Part shown: one piece after another, positions 9,268 to 18,653 of the stretch
Numbering within the stretch: position 1 is the stretch's first letter
Layout: every line of letters begins with the position of its first letter
NCBI RefSeq assembly: GCF_004364585.1
Contig: NZ_SOAN01000013.1
Location: forward strand, 1-40,980
Source: Nesterenkonia aurantiaca
Lineage (GTDB): Bacteria > Actinomycetota > Actinomycetes > Actinomycetales > Micrococcaceae
Direction: 5' to 3'
DNA: 40,980 bases
Notes under the pieces: model-generated
Seen by the model: the letters and a program-made list of their open reading frames with translations, nothing else
Database searches by the model: none
What the model was told of the DNA's origin: nothing
Position numbers and translations under genes: made by a program

Positions 9268-10862
9268 ACGCACCTCGCAGCGCCGGCGCCCGCAGCGCCG
9301 GCGCCCGCAGCGCCGGCGCCCGCAGCCGGCAAGGCAACCCGCTGCGCGATCCGCGCGACCGGCGACTGAACCGGATCGCCGGGCCCTCGGCGATGGTGAT
9401 GTTCGGCGTCACCGGGGACCTGGCCCGGAAGAAGCTGCTCCCGGCCATCTATGACCTGGCCAACCGCGGACTGCTGCCGCCGAGCTTCTCGCTGGTGGGC
9501 TTCGGTCGGCGCGACTGGACCCATGAGCAGTTCGCCGCGGAGGTGCTCGAGCAGGTCAAGGCCTCCGCGCGCACCCCCTTCGACCAGCAGGTCTGGGACC
9601 AGCTCTCGGCCGGGCTGCGCTTCGTGACCACCTCAGGCTTCGACGAGGACGCGGCCTACGCCCGGCTCGGAGAGACCCTGGAGGAGCTCAAGGAGTCCCG
9701 CGGGACCCGCGGGAACCATGCGTTCTACCTCTCGATCCCGCCGAACTCCTTCGAGATCGTCTGCCAGAAGCTCTCCTCCCATGGACTGGCCACCCCGCAG
9801 AACAGCGCGGAGGAGCCGTGGAGCCGAGTGGTGATCGAGAAGCCCTTCGGCCACGACCTGGCCTCGGCGCGGGAGCTCAACGCCGTGGTGGAGTCGGTCT
9901 TCCCGCCGGACGCGGTGTTCCGGATCGATCACTACCTGGGCAAGGAGACCGTGCAGAACCTGCTGGCGCTGCGCTTCGCGAACCAGCTCTTCGAGCCGCT
10001 CTGGAACGCCCAGTACGTGGACCATGTGCAGATCACCATGGCCGAGGACATCGGCATCGGGGGCCGGGCCAGCTACTACGACGGGGTGGGCGCGGCGCGC
10101 GACGTGATCCAGAACCACCTGCTCCAGCTGCTCGCGCTCACCGCGATGGAGGAGCCGATCTCCTTCGACGCCCAGCACCTGCGCGCCGAGAAGGAGAAGG
10201 TGCTCGCCGCGGTCCGGCTGCCCGAGGACCTCGGCGCCGCCTCGGCCCGCGGACAATACACCTCCGGCTGGCAGGGCGGGGAGAAGGTCGTCGGATTCCT
10301 GGATGAGGAGGGGTTCAACCCCGACTCCACCACCGAGACCTTCGCGGCGCTGCGCCTGGACATCAACACCCGCCGCTGGGCCGGCGCCCCGTTCTACCTG
10401 CGCGCCGGCAAGCGGCTGGGCCGCCGGGTCACCGAGATCGCGGTGATCTTCAAGCGCGCCCCGAACCTGCTCTTCCAGGACCACGACGACCACGAGTTCG
10501 GTCAGAACGCCGTCGTGATCCGGGTCCAACCCGATGAGGGCGCCACCATCCGGTTCGCCTCCAAGGTGCCGGGCACCCAGATGGAGGTCCGCGACGTCAC
10601 CATGGACTTCGGCTACGGCCATGCCTTCACCGAGGCCAGCCCCGAGGCCTACGAGCGGCTGATCCTCGACGTGCTGCTCGGGGAGCCGCCGCTGTTCCCG
10701 CGCCACGAGGAGGTCGAGCTCTCCTGGAAGATCCTGGACCCCTTCGAGGAGCACTGGGCCGCCCAGCAGCTCCAGCCCGAGCCCTATGCCCCGGGCGGCT
10801 GGGGACCACCCTCCGCCCATGATCTGCTGGCCCGCGACGGCCGCACCTGGCGCAGGCCGTAG
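9264..10862 (+). CDS. zwf: Glucose-6-phosphate 1-dehydrogenase
   Basis: A 532-residue enzyme that oxidises glucose 6-phosphate to 6-phosphogluconolactone with NADP+, the entry to the oxidative pentose-phosphate pathway. The nucleotide-binding loop is GVTGDLA (48-54), followed by RKKL; the active-site motif RIDHYLGKE starts at Arg220, with His223. The GTG start at 9264 overlaps the pgi stop. The family core begins at NPLRDPRDRRLNRIAGPS (from 25). Before it sits an odd arm of three exact pentapeptide repeats, SAGAR, encoded by a 15-bp tandem repeat. The following gene opcA encodes its assembly partner, 13 bases downstream. The rest is ordinary. Confidence 0.97.
   Translation: MNAPRSAGARSAGARSAGARSRQGNPLRDPRDRRLNRIAGPSAMVMFGVTGDLARKKLLPAIYDLANRGLLPPSFSLVGFGRRDWTHEQFAAEVLEQVKASARTPFDQQVWDQLSAGLRFVTTSGFDEDAAYARLGETLEELKESRGTRGNHAFYLSIPPNSFEIVCQKLSSHGLATPQNSAEEPWSRVVIEKPFGHDLASARELNAVVESVFPPDAVFRIDHYLGKETVQNLLALRFANQLFEPLWNAQYVDHVQITMAEDIGIGGRASYYDGVGAARDVIQNHLLQLLALTAMEEPISFDAQHLRAEKEKVLAAVRLPEDLGAASARGQYTSGWQGGEKVVGFLDEEGFNPDSTTETFAALRLDINTRRWAGAPFYLRAGKRLGRRVTEIAVIFKRAPNLLFQDHDDHEFGQNAVVIRVQPDEGATIRFASKVPGTQMEVRDVTMDFGYGHAFTEASPEAYERLILDVLLGEPPLFPRHEEVELSWKILDPFEEHWAAQQLQPEPYAPGGWGPPSAHDLLARDGRTWRRP
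9276..9325 (+). repeat. 15-bp tandem repeat inside zwf
   Basis: Three exact copies of CGCAGCGCCGGCGCC (9276-9290, 9291-9305, 9306-9320) plus a partial fourth. They encode the pentapeptide SAGAR three times at the N-terminus of glucose-6-phosphate dehydrogenase. The copies are identical, which suggests recent slippage expansion. Confidence 0.95.
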
Positions 10863-10875
10863 AAGGAGAACCCCA

Positions 10876-11838
10876 GTGATCGTCGAAATCGAGAACACCA
10901 CCACCTCCAAGGTCTCCAAGAAGCTGCGGAGGCTGCGCGAGGACGGCGGCGTCGTCGCGCTGACCCGGGTGCTGACCCTGGTCATCCTGACCTCGAAGGA
11001 CAACGCCGAACCTGCCATCGCCGCGGCGAACCTGGCCTCCCGTGAGCATCCCTGCCGGATCATCGTGCTGGCCTCCGGCCCGATCTCGGATGAGACCCGG
11101 CTGGACGCTCAGATCCGGGTCGGTGGCGACGCCGGCGCCTCCGAGGTGATCGTGCTGGAGGCCTCGGGCGAACTGGCCGAGCAGAACGAGGCGATGGTCT
11201 CGGCGCTGCTGCTGCCCGACGCTCCGATCGTGGCCTGGTGGGCCGACGAGCTGCCGGACAACGTCAGCTCCACCCCGATCGGGAGGATCGCGCACCGCCG
11301 GATCACCGATTCGGCGATGGACCCGCGCCCGCTGGAGGCGCTGCAGCGGATCTCCGCGCACTATGTGGAGGGTGACACCGATCTGGCATGGACCCGGCTC
11401 ACGCACTGGCGGATCCAGCTGGCCAGCATCTTGGACACTCTGGATCCTGCAGACATCAGCGCCGTGACCGTGGAGGCGGCCGCGGACCTGCCCAGCGCGG
11501 CGCTGCTCGCCGCCTGGCTGCAGCAGGCGCTGGGGATCCCGGTCAGCCTGGTCTCGACGGTGGCCCCCGCGGAGTCGGAGCTGCCGCTGACCCTGACCGC
11601 GGTCACCTTCCACCGCGCCGGCGGGGACGTGAGCCTCTCCCGGCCGCGCGGCGAGGAGATCGCGGAGCTGCGCTCCGCAGACGGGCTGGTTCAGGGCGTG
11701 CCGTTGCCGGTGCGCACCCTGCAGGTCTGCCTGGCCGAGGAGCTGCGCCGGCTGGACTCCGATGAGGTCTTCGGTGAGGTGCTCACCAAGGCGCTGCCGA
11801 ACACCGATCTCTCAGGCGCCAACGCGGCGTCGAACTGA
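10876..11838 (+). CDS. opcA: Glucose-6-phosphate dehydrogenase assembly protein OpcA
   Basis: A 320-residue OpcA protein, known in cyanobacteria and actinobacteria as a partner required for assembly or full activity of glucose-6-phosphate dehydrogenase. The N-terminus reads MIVEIENTTTSKVSKKL, followed by RVLTLVILTS; a central segment has VVAWWADELPDNVSSTPIGRIAHRRI-like residues split across about 115-145, typical of the family. No catalytic motif is known. The GTG at 10876 is preferred to the upstream in-frame ATG at 10786, which lies inside zwf, because AAGGAG at 10863-10868 sits eight bases ahead. It is 13 bases downstream of zwf, so they are almost certainly one transcript. Confidence 0.95.
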   Translation: MIVEIENTTTSKVSKKLRRLREDGGVVALTRVLTLVILTSKDNAEPAIAAANLASREHPCRIIVLASGPISDETRLDAQIRVGGDAGASEVIVLEASGELAEQNEAMVSALLLPDAPIVAWWADELPDNVSSTPIGRIAHRRITDSAMDPRPLEALQRISAHYVEGDTDLAWTRLTHWRIQLASILDTLDPADISAVTVEAAADLPSAALLAAWLQQALGIPVSLVSTVAPAESELPLTLTAVTFHRAGGDVSLSRPRGEEIAELRSADGLVQGVPLPVRTLQVCLAEELRRLDSDEVFGEVLTKALPNTDLSGANAASN

Positions 11839-11909
11839 TTCACCCGTCCCGAACTCAGACCCACTAAGCTCGCAGCATCAGTGACGATGCGGCGGAAGGA
11901 TGCACCCTC

Positions 11910-12716
11910 ATGACAGATTCACCTCAGCAGCCCGCACTGGCGGCGCCGCGCACCGAGGTCTACGCCGAGAAGGACCAGCTGGTCACGGTGGTCGCCGAGA
12001 GGCTGCTCGCCGTCCTGGTCGACGCCGCACGCCACCAGGGAGACGCCCATGCGGTGCTCACCGGCGGCAGCGCCGGCGTCGCGGTCCTGGCGAAGGTCGC
12101 CGACCTCCTCGCGCAACCCGGCACCGAGACCCCGCCCTGGCACAAGGTGCACTTCTGGTGGGGCGACGAGCGGCTGCTGCCCAGCGACGACCCGGAGCGC
12201 AACGCCCAGCAGGCCCATGAGGCGCTGCTCGACGTGCTGATCGAGCAGCACGGGCTGCCGGAGTCCAATGTGCACCAGATGCCGGTCTCCGAGGACGCAG
12301 CGGATCCAGAGATCGGCGCGGAGATCTACGCGACCGAGCTGCAGGCCCACGCCGAGGAGAACGGCCGCTCCGGCCTGGCGCTCCCCCGCTTCGACGTGCT
12401 GCTGCTCGGCGTCGGCCCGGACGGCCACGTCGCCAGCCTGTTCCCGGGCAAGGCCTCGCTGCACGTCACCGAGAAGACGACCACCAGTGAGGATGAGTCA
12501 CCGAAGCCGCCGCTGCAGCGGATCACGCTGACCTTCCCCGCGATCCAGACCGCCGAGCGGGTCTGGATGGTGGTCTCCGGTGCGGACAAGGCCGAGGCCG
12601 CGGCGAAGGCGCTCGCCCCGGGCACCGAGGTCACCGAGATCCCCGCGGTGGAGGCCCGCGGCGCCCGGGAGACCATCTGGCACCTGGACCACGCCGCCGC
12701 CAGCAAACTCAGCTGA
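11910..12716 (+). CDS. pgl: 6-phosphogluconolactonase
   Basis: A 268-residue lactonase (NagB/RpiA-like fold) that hydrolyses 6-phosphogluconolactone, the product of the zwf enzyme. Family motifs seen are the substrate loop LTGGSAG (50-56), FWWGDERLLP (about 81-90), and GVGPDGHVASLFPG (about 167-180). ATG at 11910 has GGAAGGA upstream. It ends the plus-strand pentose-phosphate block; the next enzyme, 6-phosphogluconate dehydrogenase, is not in the window. The reading frame faces secG and both share a strong bidirectional terminator. A TAAGCT at about 11865, in the 71-base gap after opcA, could be a -10 but is unsupported. Confidence 0.95.
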   Translation: MTDSPQQPALAAPRTEVYAEKDQLVTVVAERLLAVLVDAARHQGDAHAVLTGGSAGVAVLAKVADLLAQPGTETPPWHKVHFWWGDERLLPSDDPERNAQQAHEALLDVLIEQHGLPESNVHQMPVSEDAADPEIGAEIYATELQAHAEENGRSGLALPRFDVLLLGVGPDGHVASLFPGKASLHVTEKTTTSEDESPKPPLQRITLTFPAIQTAERVWMVVSGADKAEAAAKALAPGTEVTEIPAVEARGARETIWHLDHAAASKLS

Positions 12717-12751
12717 CCCCGCAGGGGCAGTTCAAAAAGCCCCAGAGAAGA

Positions 12752-12792
12752 GGAAAGCCCAGCTCGACCGTGGTGGTCGCGCTGGGCTTTCC
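12752..12792. terminator. Bidirectional terminator between pgl and secG
   Basis: GGAAAGCCCAGC (12752-12763) and GCTGGGCTTTCC (12781-12792) form a perfect 12-bp stem. It is extended by an inner CGACC/GGTCG stem (12765-12769 with 12775-12779) around a GTGGT loop. The genes on both sides converge on it. On the minus strand a run of five T (12733-12737) follows a little further on, so it should work well for secG as well as for pgl. Confidence 0.9.
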
Positions 12793-12807
12793 TTGTGGGC
12801 GGTCGCG

Positions 12808-13059
12808 CTAGATGTCGGCGCCCAAGGGAACTATGAGCCCGAGGGCGACGATGATCAGACCCCAGCTCAGGGCCAGGGTGATGGTCAGCCGGTTCAGGTT
12901 GCGTTCAGCCACGCCGGAGGACCCCAGCGAGGAGGTCACGCCGCCGCCGAACATGTCCGACATGCCTCCGCCGCGGCCTTTGTGCAGCAGGATGAGCAGG
13001 ATCAGCAGCAGGCTGATCAGTGCCAGGAGCACCTGAAGTGTGATGGTCAGTGCAGACAC
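12808..13059 (-). CDS. secG: Preprotein translocase subunit SecG
   Basis: An 83-residue small membrane protein of the SecYEG translocon, which assists SecA-driven export. Two hydrophobic segments (about residues 5-25 and 60-80) flank the conserved cytoplasmic loop HKGRGGGMSDMFGGG followed by a Ser/Gly-rich SSLGSSGVAERNL. The start codon is GTG at 13059 with GAAAGG just upstream. It lies 82 bases downstream of tpiA and ends in the bidirectional terminator shared with pgl. The association of secG with tpiA-pgk-gap is a standing arrangement in actinobacteria. Confidence 0.96.
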   Translation of the reverse strand: MSALTITLQVLLALISLLLILLILLHKGRGGGMSDMFGGGVTSSLGSSGVAERNLNRLTITLALSWGLIIVALGLIVPLGADI

Positions 13060-13141
13060 AGCGACCTTTCGTGATGGAACGTGGGCGAATCAGCTACCAG
13101 GATAGCCCGGAACGGGCGCAACCCTGGCCTCCGGTGGTTGC

Positions 13142-13966
13142 TCAGGCCTGCGCGCCGGTGTCGACGTGCTTCTCGAAGGAGGCGATCTTGCTGAACTCCT
13201 CGGTGTCCAGGCTCGCGCCGCCGACCAGGGCGCCGTCCACATCCGGGCCCGCGAGGATCGAGGCGACGTTCTTGGACTTCACCGAACCGCCGTAGAGCAC
13301 CCGGACGGTCTCGGCGAAGCCCTCCGAGTACAGCTCAGCGAGCTTCGCGCGGATCGCGGCGGACATCTCCTGGGCGTCCTCGGGTCCGGCGACCTTTCCG
13401 GTGCCGATGGCCCAGACCGGCTCATAGGCGACGACGAGCTCGGTGAGCTCCTCGGCGGTGCGCCCGGCCAGGGCGCCCTCGAGCTGGGCCAGGGTGTGCG
13501 CCACGTGGTTCCCGGCCTCGCGGACCTGAAGGCCCTCACCGACGCACAGCACCGGGGCGAGCCCGTGGCGCAGCGCGGCGGAGAGCTTGGCGTTGAGCTG
13601 TGCATCGGTCTCGCCGTGGACCTCGCGGCGCTCGGAGTGCCCGATCAGCACCTGGGAGCAGCCGAGCTTCTTCAGGAAGGCCCCGGAGATGTCACCGGTG
13701 AAGGCGCCGGAGTCCTGATCGGAGAGGTCCTGGGCGCCGTAGTCGACGCCGAGCTTGTCCCCGGTGACCAGGGTCTGCACGCCGCGCAGGTCGGTGAACG
13801 GCGGGAAAACCGAGACCTGCACGCGGTCGTAGTCGTGGCCGGCGTCGTTCAGCGTCCAGGCCAGCTTCTGGACCAGCGCGATCGCCTCCATGTGGTCGAT
13901 GTTCATCTTCCAGTTGCCGGCGATCAGCGGGCGACGCACGAAGGCGCCATTCTTCTGAGTAGTCAT
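13142..13966 (-). CDS. tpiA: Triosephosphate isomerase
   Basis: A 274-residue TIM-barrel enzyme that interconverts dihydroxyacetone phosphate and glyceraldehyde 3-phosphate. Catalytic residues are Lys20 in NWKMN, His110 in GHSERR, and Glu182 in [12 protein letters not shown]; the phosphate-binding GGSVK lies near the C-terminus. ATG at 13966 has a GGGA-type ribosome site about ten bases upstream. Between it and the upstream pgk lies a 124-base spacer with five GGTCA copies. The protein has a short N-terminal extension ([12 protein letters not shown]) before the barrel. Confidence 0.97.
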   Translation of the reverse strand: MTTQKNGAFVRRPLIAGNWKMNIDHMEAIALVQKLAWTLNDAGHDYDRVQVSVFPPFTDLRGVQTLVTGDKLGVDYGAQDLSDQDSGAFTGDISGAFLKKLGCSQVLIGHSERREVHGETDAQLNAKLSAALRHGLAPVLCVGEGLQVREAGNHVAHTLAQLEGALAGRTAEELTELVVAYEPVWAIGTGKVAGPEDAQEMSAAIRAKLAELYSEGFAETVRVLYGGSVKSKNVASILAGPDVDGALVGGASLDTEEFSKIASFEKHVDTGAQA

Positions 13967-13990
13967 GGAGAGGAGTTCCCTTTCAACGGT

Positions 13991-14024
13991 GGTCAGGTCA
14001 ACGGTCAGGTCAGCTGTGAGGTCA
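13991..14024. repeat. Five-fold GGTCA repeat between pgk and tpiA
   Basis: GGTCA occurs at 13991, 13996, 14003, 14008 and 14020: two head-to-tail pairs and a single copy within 34 bases. It lies 25-58 bases upstream of the tpiA start (tpiA reads on the minus strand, where the word is TGACC). It could be a regulator-binding cluster or slippage debris; no function is shown. Confidence 0.6.
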
Positions 14025-14090
14025 CCGGGACGGCGTCACAGCAATGGTTCAGTGCGGCGTACAGTGCAGCGCAGTGATGCAGCGCGACGC

Positions 14091-15317
14091 TCAGCCCTCG
14101 AGCGCGTCGATGCCGGGCAGCGACTTGCCCTCGAGGTACTCCAGGCTGGCGCCGCCGCCGGTGGAGATGTGGCCGAAGCTGTCCTCGTCATAGCCCAGCG
14201 CGCGCACCGCAGAGGCGGAGTCCCCGCCGCCGACCACGGTGAACGCCTCGGTGGTGGTCAGCGCCTCGGCCACCGCGGCGGTGCCCTTGGCGAAGGCCTC
14301 CATCTCGAACACGCCCATCGGCCCGTTCCAGAAGACCGTCTTGGCCTGGGCGATCTCGGCGGCGAACGCCTTGGAGGTGTCGGGTCCGATGTCCAGGCCG
14401 AGCGCCTCGGCACCGGCCGGGCCGGACTCCAGCGCATCCACCGGGAGCACCTCGACCTCAGCGTCGGCGGCGAAGGCCGAGGCCATCACGATGTCGGTGG
14501 GCAGCACGATCCGGCAGTTCTGCCGTTCGGCGGCCTCCAGGAAGCCCTTGACGGTGTCGAGCTTGTCGTCTTCGACCAGGGATTTGCCGATGCCGTGGCC
14601 CTGGGCCTTGAGGAAGGTGAAGACCATGCCGCCGCCCACCAGGAGCGTGTCGGCGCGGCTCATCAGGTTCTCGATCACCGCGAGCTTGTCGGAGACCTTG
14701 GACCCGCCCAACACCACCGTGTAGGGGCGCTGCGGGGTCTCGGTGAGGCGCTGCAGCACCAGCAGCTCGTCGCGGACCAGGTCGCCCTGGTAGGCGGGCA
14801 GCTTCGTGGTGATATCGGCCACCGAGGCGTGCCGGCGGTGCACAGCGCCGAAGGCGTCGTTCACGTACGCGCCCTGCCCACCGGTCAGCGCGGCGAGCTC
14901 GGCCGCGAGGCTGTCCCGCTCGGCGTCGTCCTTGGAGGTCTCGCGCGGATCGAACCGGACGTTCTCCAGCAGCAGGATCTGTCCGGGCTCCAGTGCGGCG
15001 GCCTGTTCCTGCGCGCTGGGACCGACGAGGTCATCCGCGCGCAGCACGCTCACTTCGGTGAGCTCCGCCATCCGCGCGGCCACCGGGGCGAGTGAGTACT
15101 TCGGCTCGGGCTCGCCCTTGGGCCGGCCCAGGTGGGCGGCGACCAGGACGCGGGCACCGGCGGCGGCGAGCTTCTCCAGCACCGGCAGCGAGGCGCGGAT
15201 GCGGCCGTCGTCGGTCACCACCCCGTCGGAGAGCGGCACGTTGAGGTCGGAGCGGACGAGCACTCGGCGGCCGTTCAGGCCTTCGGAGAGCAGGGCGTCA
15301 AGGGTGGCTGCAGTCAT
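14091..15317 (-). CDS. pgk: Phosphoglycerate kinase
   Basis: A 408-residue glycolytic kinase that makes ATP from 1,3-bisphosphoglycerate. The N-domain begins with [12 protein letters not shown] (about 18-29), later [10 protein letters not shown]; the C-domain has [20 protein letters not shown], and the terminal GGGDSASAV and [14 protein letters not shown] loops. ATG at 15317 opens [10 protein letters not shown]. Gene order gap-pgk-tpiA-secG is conserved. There is a terminator-like hairpin between gap and pgk, so pgk may be driven from its own promoter in the 191-base gap, but no convincing hexamers were seen there. Confidence 0.97.
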   Translation of the reverse strand: MTAATLDALLSEGLNGRRVLVRSDLNVPLSDGVVTDDGRIRASLPVLEKLAAAGARVLVAAHLGRPKGEPEPKYSLAPVAARMAELTEVSVLRADDLVGPSAQEQAAALEPGQILLLENVRFDPRETSKDDAERDSLAAELAALTGGQGAYVNDAFGAVHRRHASVADITTKLPAYQGDLVRDELLVLQRLTETPQRPYTVVLGGSKVSDKLAVIENLMSRADTLLVGGGMVFTFLKAQGHGIGKSLVEDDKLDTVKGFLEAAERQNCRIVLPTDIVMASAFAADAEVEVLPVDALESGPAGAEALGLDIGPDTSKAFAAEIAQAKTVFWNGPMGVFEMEAFAKGTAAVAEALTTTEAFTVVGGGDSASAVRALGYDEDSFGHISTGGGASLEYLEGKSLPGIDALEG

Positions 15318-15450
15318 GGGATCAGGGTACCAATCGCTGGAAGGGAGGGACTCAGGAGCCGACGGGCGCCCGGTGGGCAGCTCGGAAAGGCCAGGACGAC
15401 GACGCCGGGCTGTGCCGCACGCGCCGTGCCGGCCGGTGCCTCACGGCAGA

Positions 15451-15487
15451 GGCCCCGGTCCCGACGAGGATTCGTCGAGCCGGGGCC
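15451..15487 (-). terminator. Hairpin after gap
   Basis: GGCCCCGG (15451-15458) and CCGGGGCC (15480-15487) form an 8-bp stem, continued by CGACGA/TCGTCG (15462-15467 with 15472-15477) around a GGAT loop. It sits 22 bases downstream of the gap stop codon. It would terminate or attenuate the gap transcript before pgk. Confidence 0.7.
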
Positions 15488-15508
15488 CTTGCTGTCATGC
15501 GAGCTGGA

Positions 15509-16681
<1,173 letters not shown>

Positions 16682-16786
16682 TCAGGCTGTCTGCAGAACG
16701 TGATTTTCAGTTTTCTTGTACATCATTCAACCATGTCGCCCGGGCTGGCCCCAACATTGAGGGGCCGGTTCTCCCTGGGCGGACTA

Positions 16787-16806
16787 CCGGTCCCGCAAGG
16801 GTCCGG
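16787..16806 (-). terminator. Candidate terminator of sodA
   Basis: CCGG-t-CCC pairs with GGG-t-CCGG around a GCAA loop (16787-16806), about 30 bases after the sodA stop. A second stem GGCCCC/GGGGCC (16747-16752 with 16761-16766) follows. Neither has a U-tract. Together they probably end the sodA mRNA. Confidence 0.4.
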
Positions 16807-16834
16807 GAGTCTCAGCGCCTGAGCGCCGGGAAGC

Positions 16835-17458
16835 TCAGGGAGTGAGCAGCTTGGCGGCGCCCGTGCGGGCGGCCTCCAGACGTGCGGCGACGTCGGTCCA
16901 GTTGATGATGTTCCAGAACGCCTTCACGTAGTCGGGCTTGACGTTCTGGTAGTCCAGGTAGAAGGCGTGCTCCCACATGTCCAGCATCAGCAGCGGGATG
17001 GTGCCCACGGGCACGCCGTTCTGCTGGTCGTAGAACTGCTCGATGACCACGTTGCCGCCGATGGGCTCGTAGGCAAGGATCGCCCAGCCGGAGCCCTGGA
17101 TGGTCAGCGCGGCGGAGGTGAACTGGGCCTGGAAGGCCTCGAAGGAGCCGAAGTACTCGTCGATGGCGGCTGCCAGCTCGCCCTCGGGCCGCTCCTGGCC
17201 CTCCGGGGAGAGGTTCTTCCAGAAGATCGAGTGGTTGGTGTGTCCGCCGAGGTTGAACTGCAGGTCCTTGAGCAGCTTTGGAGTCGTGGCGTAGTCGCCC
17301 TTCTCACGAGCCTCGGCCAGCTTCTCCAGCGCGGTGTTCGCGCCGGTGACGTAGGTCTGGTGGTGCTTGGAGTGGTGCAGCTCCATGATGCGGGCCGAGA
17401 TGTGCGGCTCGAGCGCGGAGTAGTCGTAGTCCAATTCAGGAAGCGTGAAGTCAGTCAA
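16835..17458 (-). CDS. sodA: Superoxide dismutase, Mn/Fe family
   Basis: A 207-residue cytoplasmic-type superoxide dismutase that converts superoxide to oxygen and peroxide. Metal ligands by family alignment are His29 (MELHHSKHH), His76 (GGHTNHS), Asp160 and His164 (LDMWEHAFY). A Gln in FYDQQNG occupies the place where the M. tuberculosis iron enzyme has His145, which hints at manganese; this is inference. There is no signal peptide. The start is a TTG at 17458, the only codon that fits: AGGAGG (17464-17469) lies five bases upstream and the protein opens MTDFTLPELDY. It is flanked by terminators and sits between gap and whiA, probably monocistronic. Confidence 0.95.
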   Translation of the reverse strand: MTDFTLPELDYDYSALEPHISARIMELHHSKHHQTYVTGANTALEKLAEAREKGDYATTPKLLKDLQFNLGGHTNHSIFWKNLSPEGQERPEGELAAAIDEYFGSFEAFQAQFTSAALTIQGSGWAILAYEPIGGNVVIEQFYDQQNGVPVGTIPLLMLDMWEHAFYLDYQNVKPDYVKAFWNIINWTDVAARLEAARTGAAKLLTP

Positions 17459-17578
17459 AATGTCCTCCTAGACACGGGGATTCGTCGAGGCCAGCTGCAC
17501 CTCGGCTCGGTCCTCATCCTATGCGGTGAGTTCCACACCAGAAAGAGGGATGACGCCCGTGACGTGCAGTGTTCACCA

Positions 17579-17593
17579 CAGGAGAAACTCCTG
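17579..17593 (-). terminator. Small hairpin after whiA
   Basis: CAGGAG and CTCCTG (17579-17584, 17588-17593) form a 6-bp stem with an AAA loop, 12 bases downstream of the whiA stop. It is short and may be only a weak terminator. Confidence 0.3.
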
Positions 17594-17604
17594 CGGGCCG
17601 CAGC

Positions 17605-18585
17605 TCAGCTCTCGAGCATGTCCGGGGTGACGCTGGACTCGGTGCCGGGGATCTTCAGCTCGGAGGCCTGCTTGTCCGCCATGGCCAGCAGCCGGCGGAT
17701 CCGCCCGGCGATGGCGTCCTTGGTCATCGGCGGGTCCGCGAGCCGGCCCAGCTCGTCCAGCGAGGCCTGCTTATGCGCCAGTCGGAGCTCTCCGGCGTAC
17801 TTCAGATGCGGCGGGGCGTCCTTGCCGAGGATCTCCAGGGCGCGCTGCACCCGGGCGCCGGCGGCGACGGCGGCCTGGGCCGAGCGGCGCAGGTTGGCGT
17901 CGTCGAAGTTGGCCAGCCGGTTGGCGGTGGCGCGGACCTCTTTGCGCATCCGGCGCTCCTCCCAGACCAGCAGGGTCTGATGCGCCCCCATCAGGGTGAG
18001 CAGCTTCGCGATGGAGTCCCCGTCGCGGATGACGACGCGGTCCACGCTGCGCACCTCGCGGGCCTTGGCCGGGATGCCGAGCCGGCGCGCGGAGCCGACC
18101 AGGGCCAGCGCCGCCTCGGGGCCGGGGCAGGTGACCTCCAGGGAGGAGGAGCGTCCGGGTTCGGTGAGCGAGCCGTGAGCCAGGAAGGCGCCGCGCCAGG
18201 CGGAGACCGCATCGGCCATGGACCCGTTGACCACGACGGAGGGCAGGCCGCGCACCGGGCGGCCGCGGGCGTCGAGCAGCCCGGTCTGGCGGGCCAGCGC
18301 CTCGCCGTCGCGGACCACACGCACCACGTAGCGGGAGCCGCGCTTGAGTCCGTTGCCGGAGACCACGATGACCTCGGGGTTGTGTCCGTAGACCTCGGTG
18401 ACGGTGGTCTTGAGCCGTCGCGCCGTGGCGGCATGGTCCAGCTCGGCCTCGATCACGATCCGACCAGAGATGATGTGCAGTCCCCCGGCGAAGCGGAGCA
18501 TGGCCGAGACCTCGGCCTTGCGCTCGGATGTGGTCTTGACGTGTTGGCGGGAGAGCTCTTCTTTGACCGACTCGGTCAGCGCCAT
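17605..18585 (-). CDS. whiA: DNA-binding protein WhiA
   Basis: A 326-residue WhiA protein: an N-terminal LAGLIDADG-homing-endonuclease-like region followed by a C-terminal helix-turn-helix. In Streptomyces it acts with WhiB on sporulation septation genes; in other bacteria it affects growth and cell-envelope functions. The start [13 protein letters not shown] is typical, and the C-terminal HTH segment [21 protein letters not shown] is clear (about 280-300). ATG at 18585 has AGAGGA a few bases upstream. It is the last gene of the rapZ-yvcK-whiA run, 68 bases after yvcK, the conserved order seen in Gram-positive genomes. Confidence 0.97.
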   Translation of the reverse strand: MALTESVKEELSRQHVKTTSERKAEVSAMLRFAGGLHIISGRIVIEAELDHAATARRLKTTVTEVYGHNPEVIVVSGNGLKRGSRYVVRVVRDGEALARQTGLLDARGRPVRGLPSVVVNGSMADAVSAWRGAFLAHGSLTEPGRSSSLEVTCPGPEAALALVGSARRLGIPAKAREVRSVDRVVIRDGDSIAKLLTLMGAHQTLLVWEERRMRKEVRATANRLANFDDANLRRSAQAAVAAGARVQRALEILGKDAPPHLKYAGELRLAHKQASLDELGRLADPPMTKDAIAGRIRRLLAMADKQASELKIPGTESSVTPDMLES

Positions 18586-18653
18586 ATGTGTTGTCCTCTG
18601 GTCTTCGTCTGATGCAGCTCGGTCATCGTACCCAATACCCCGGGGGCTCCGGC

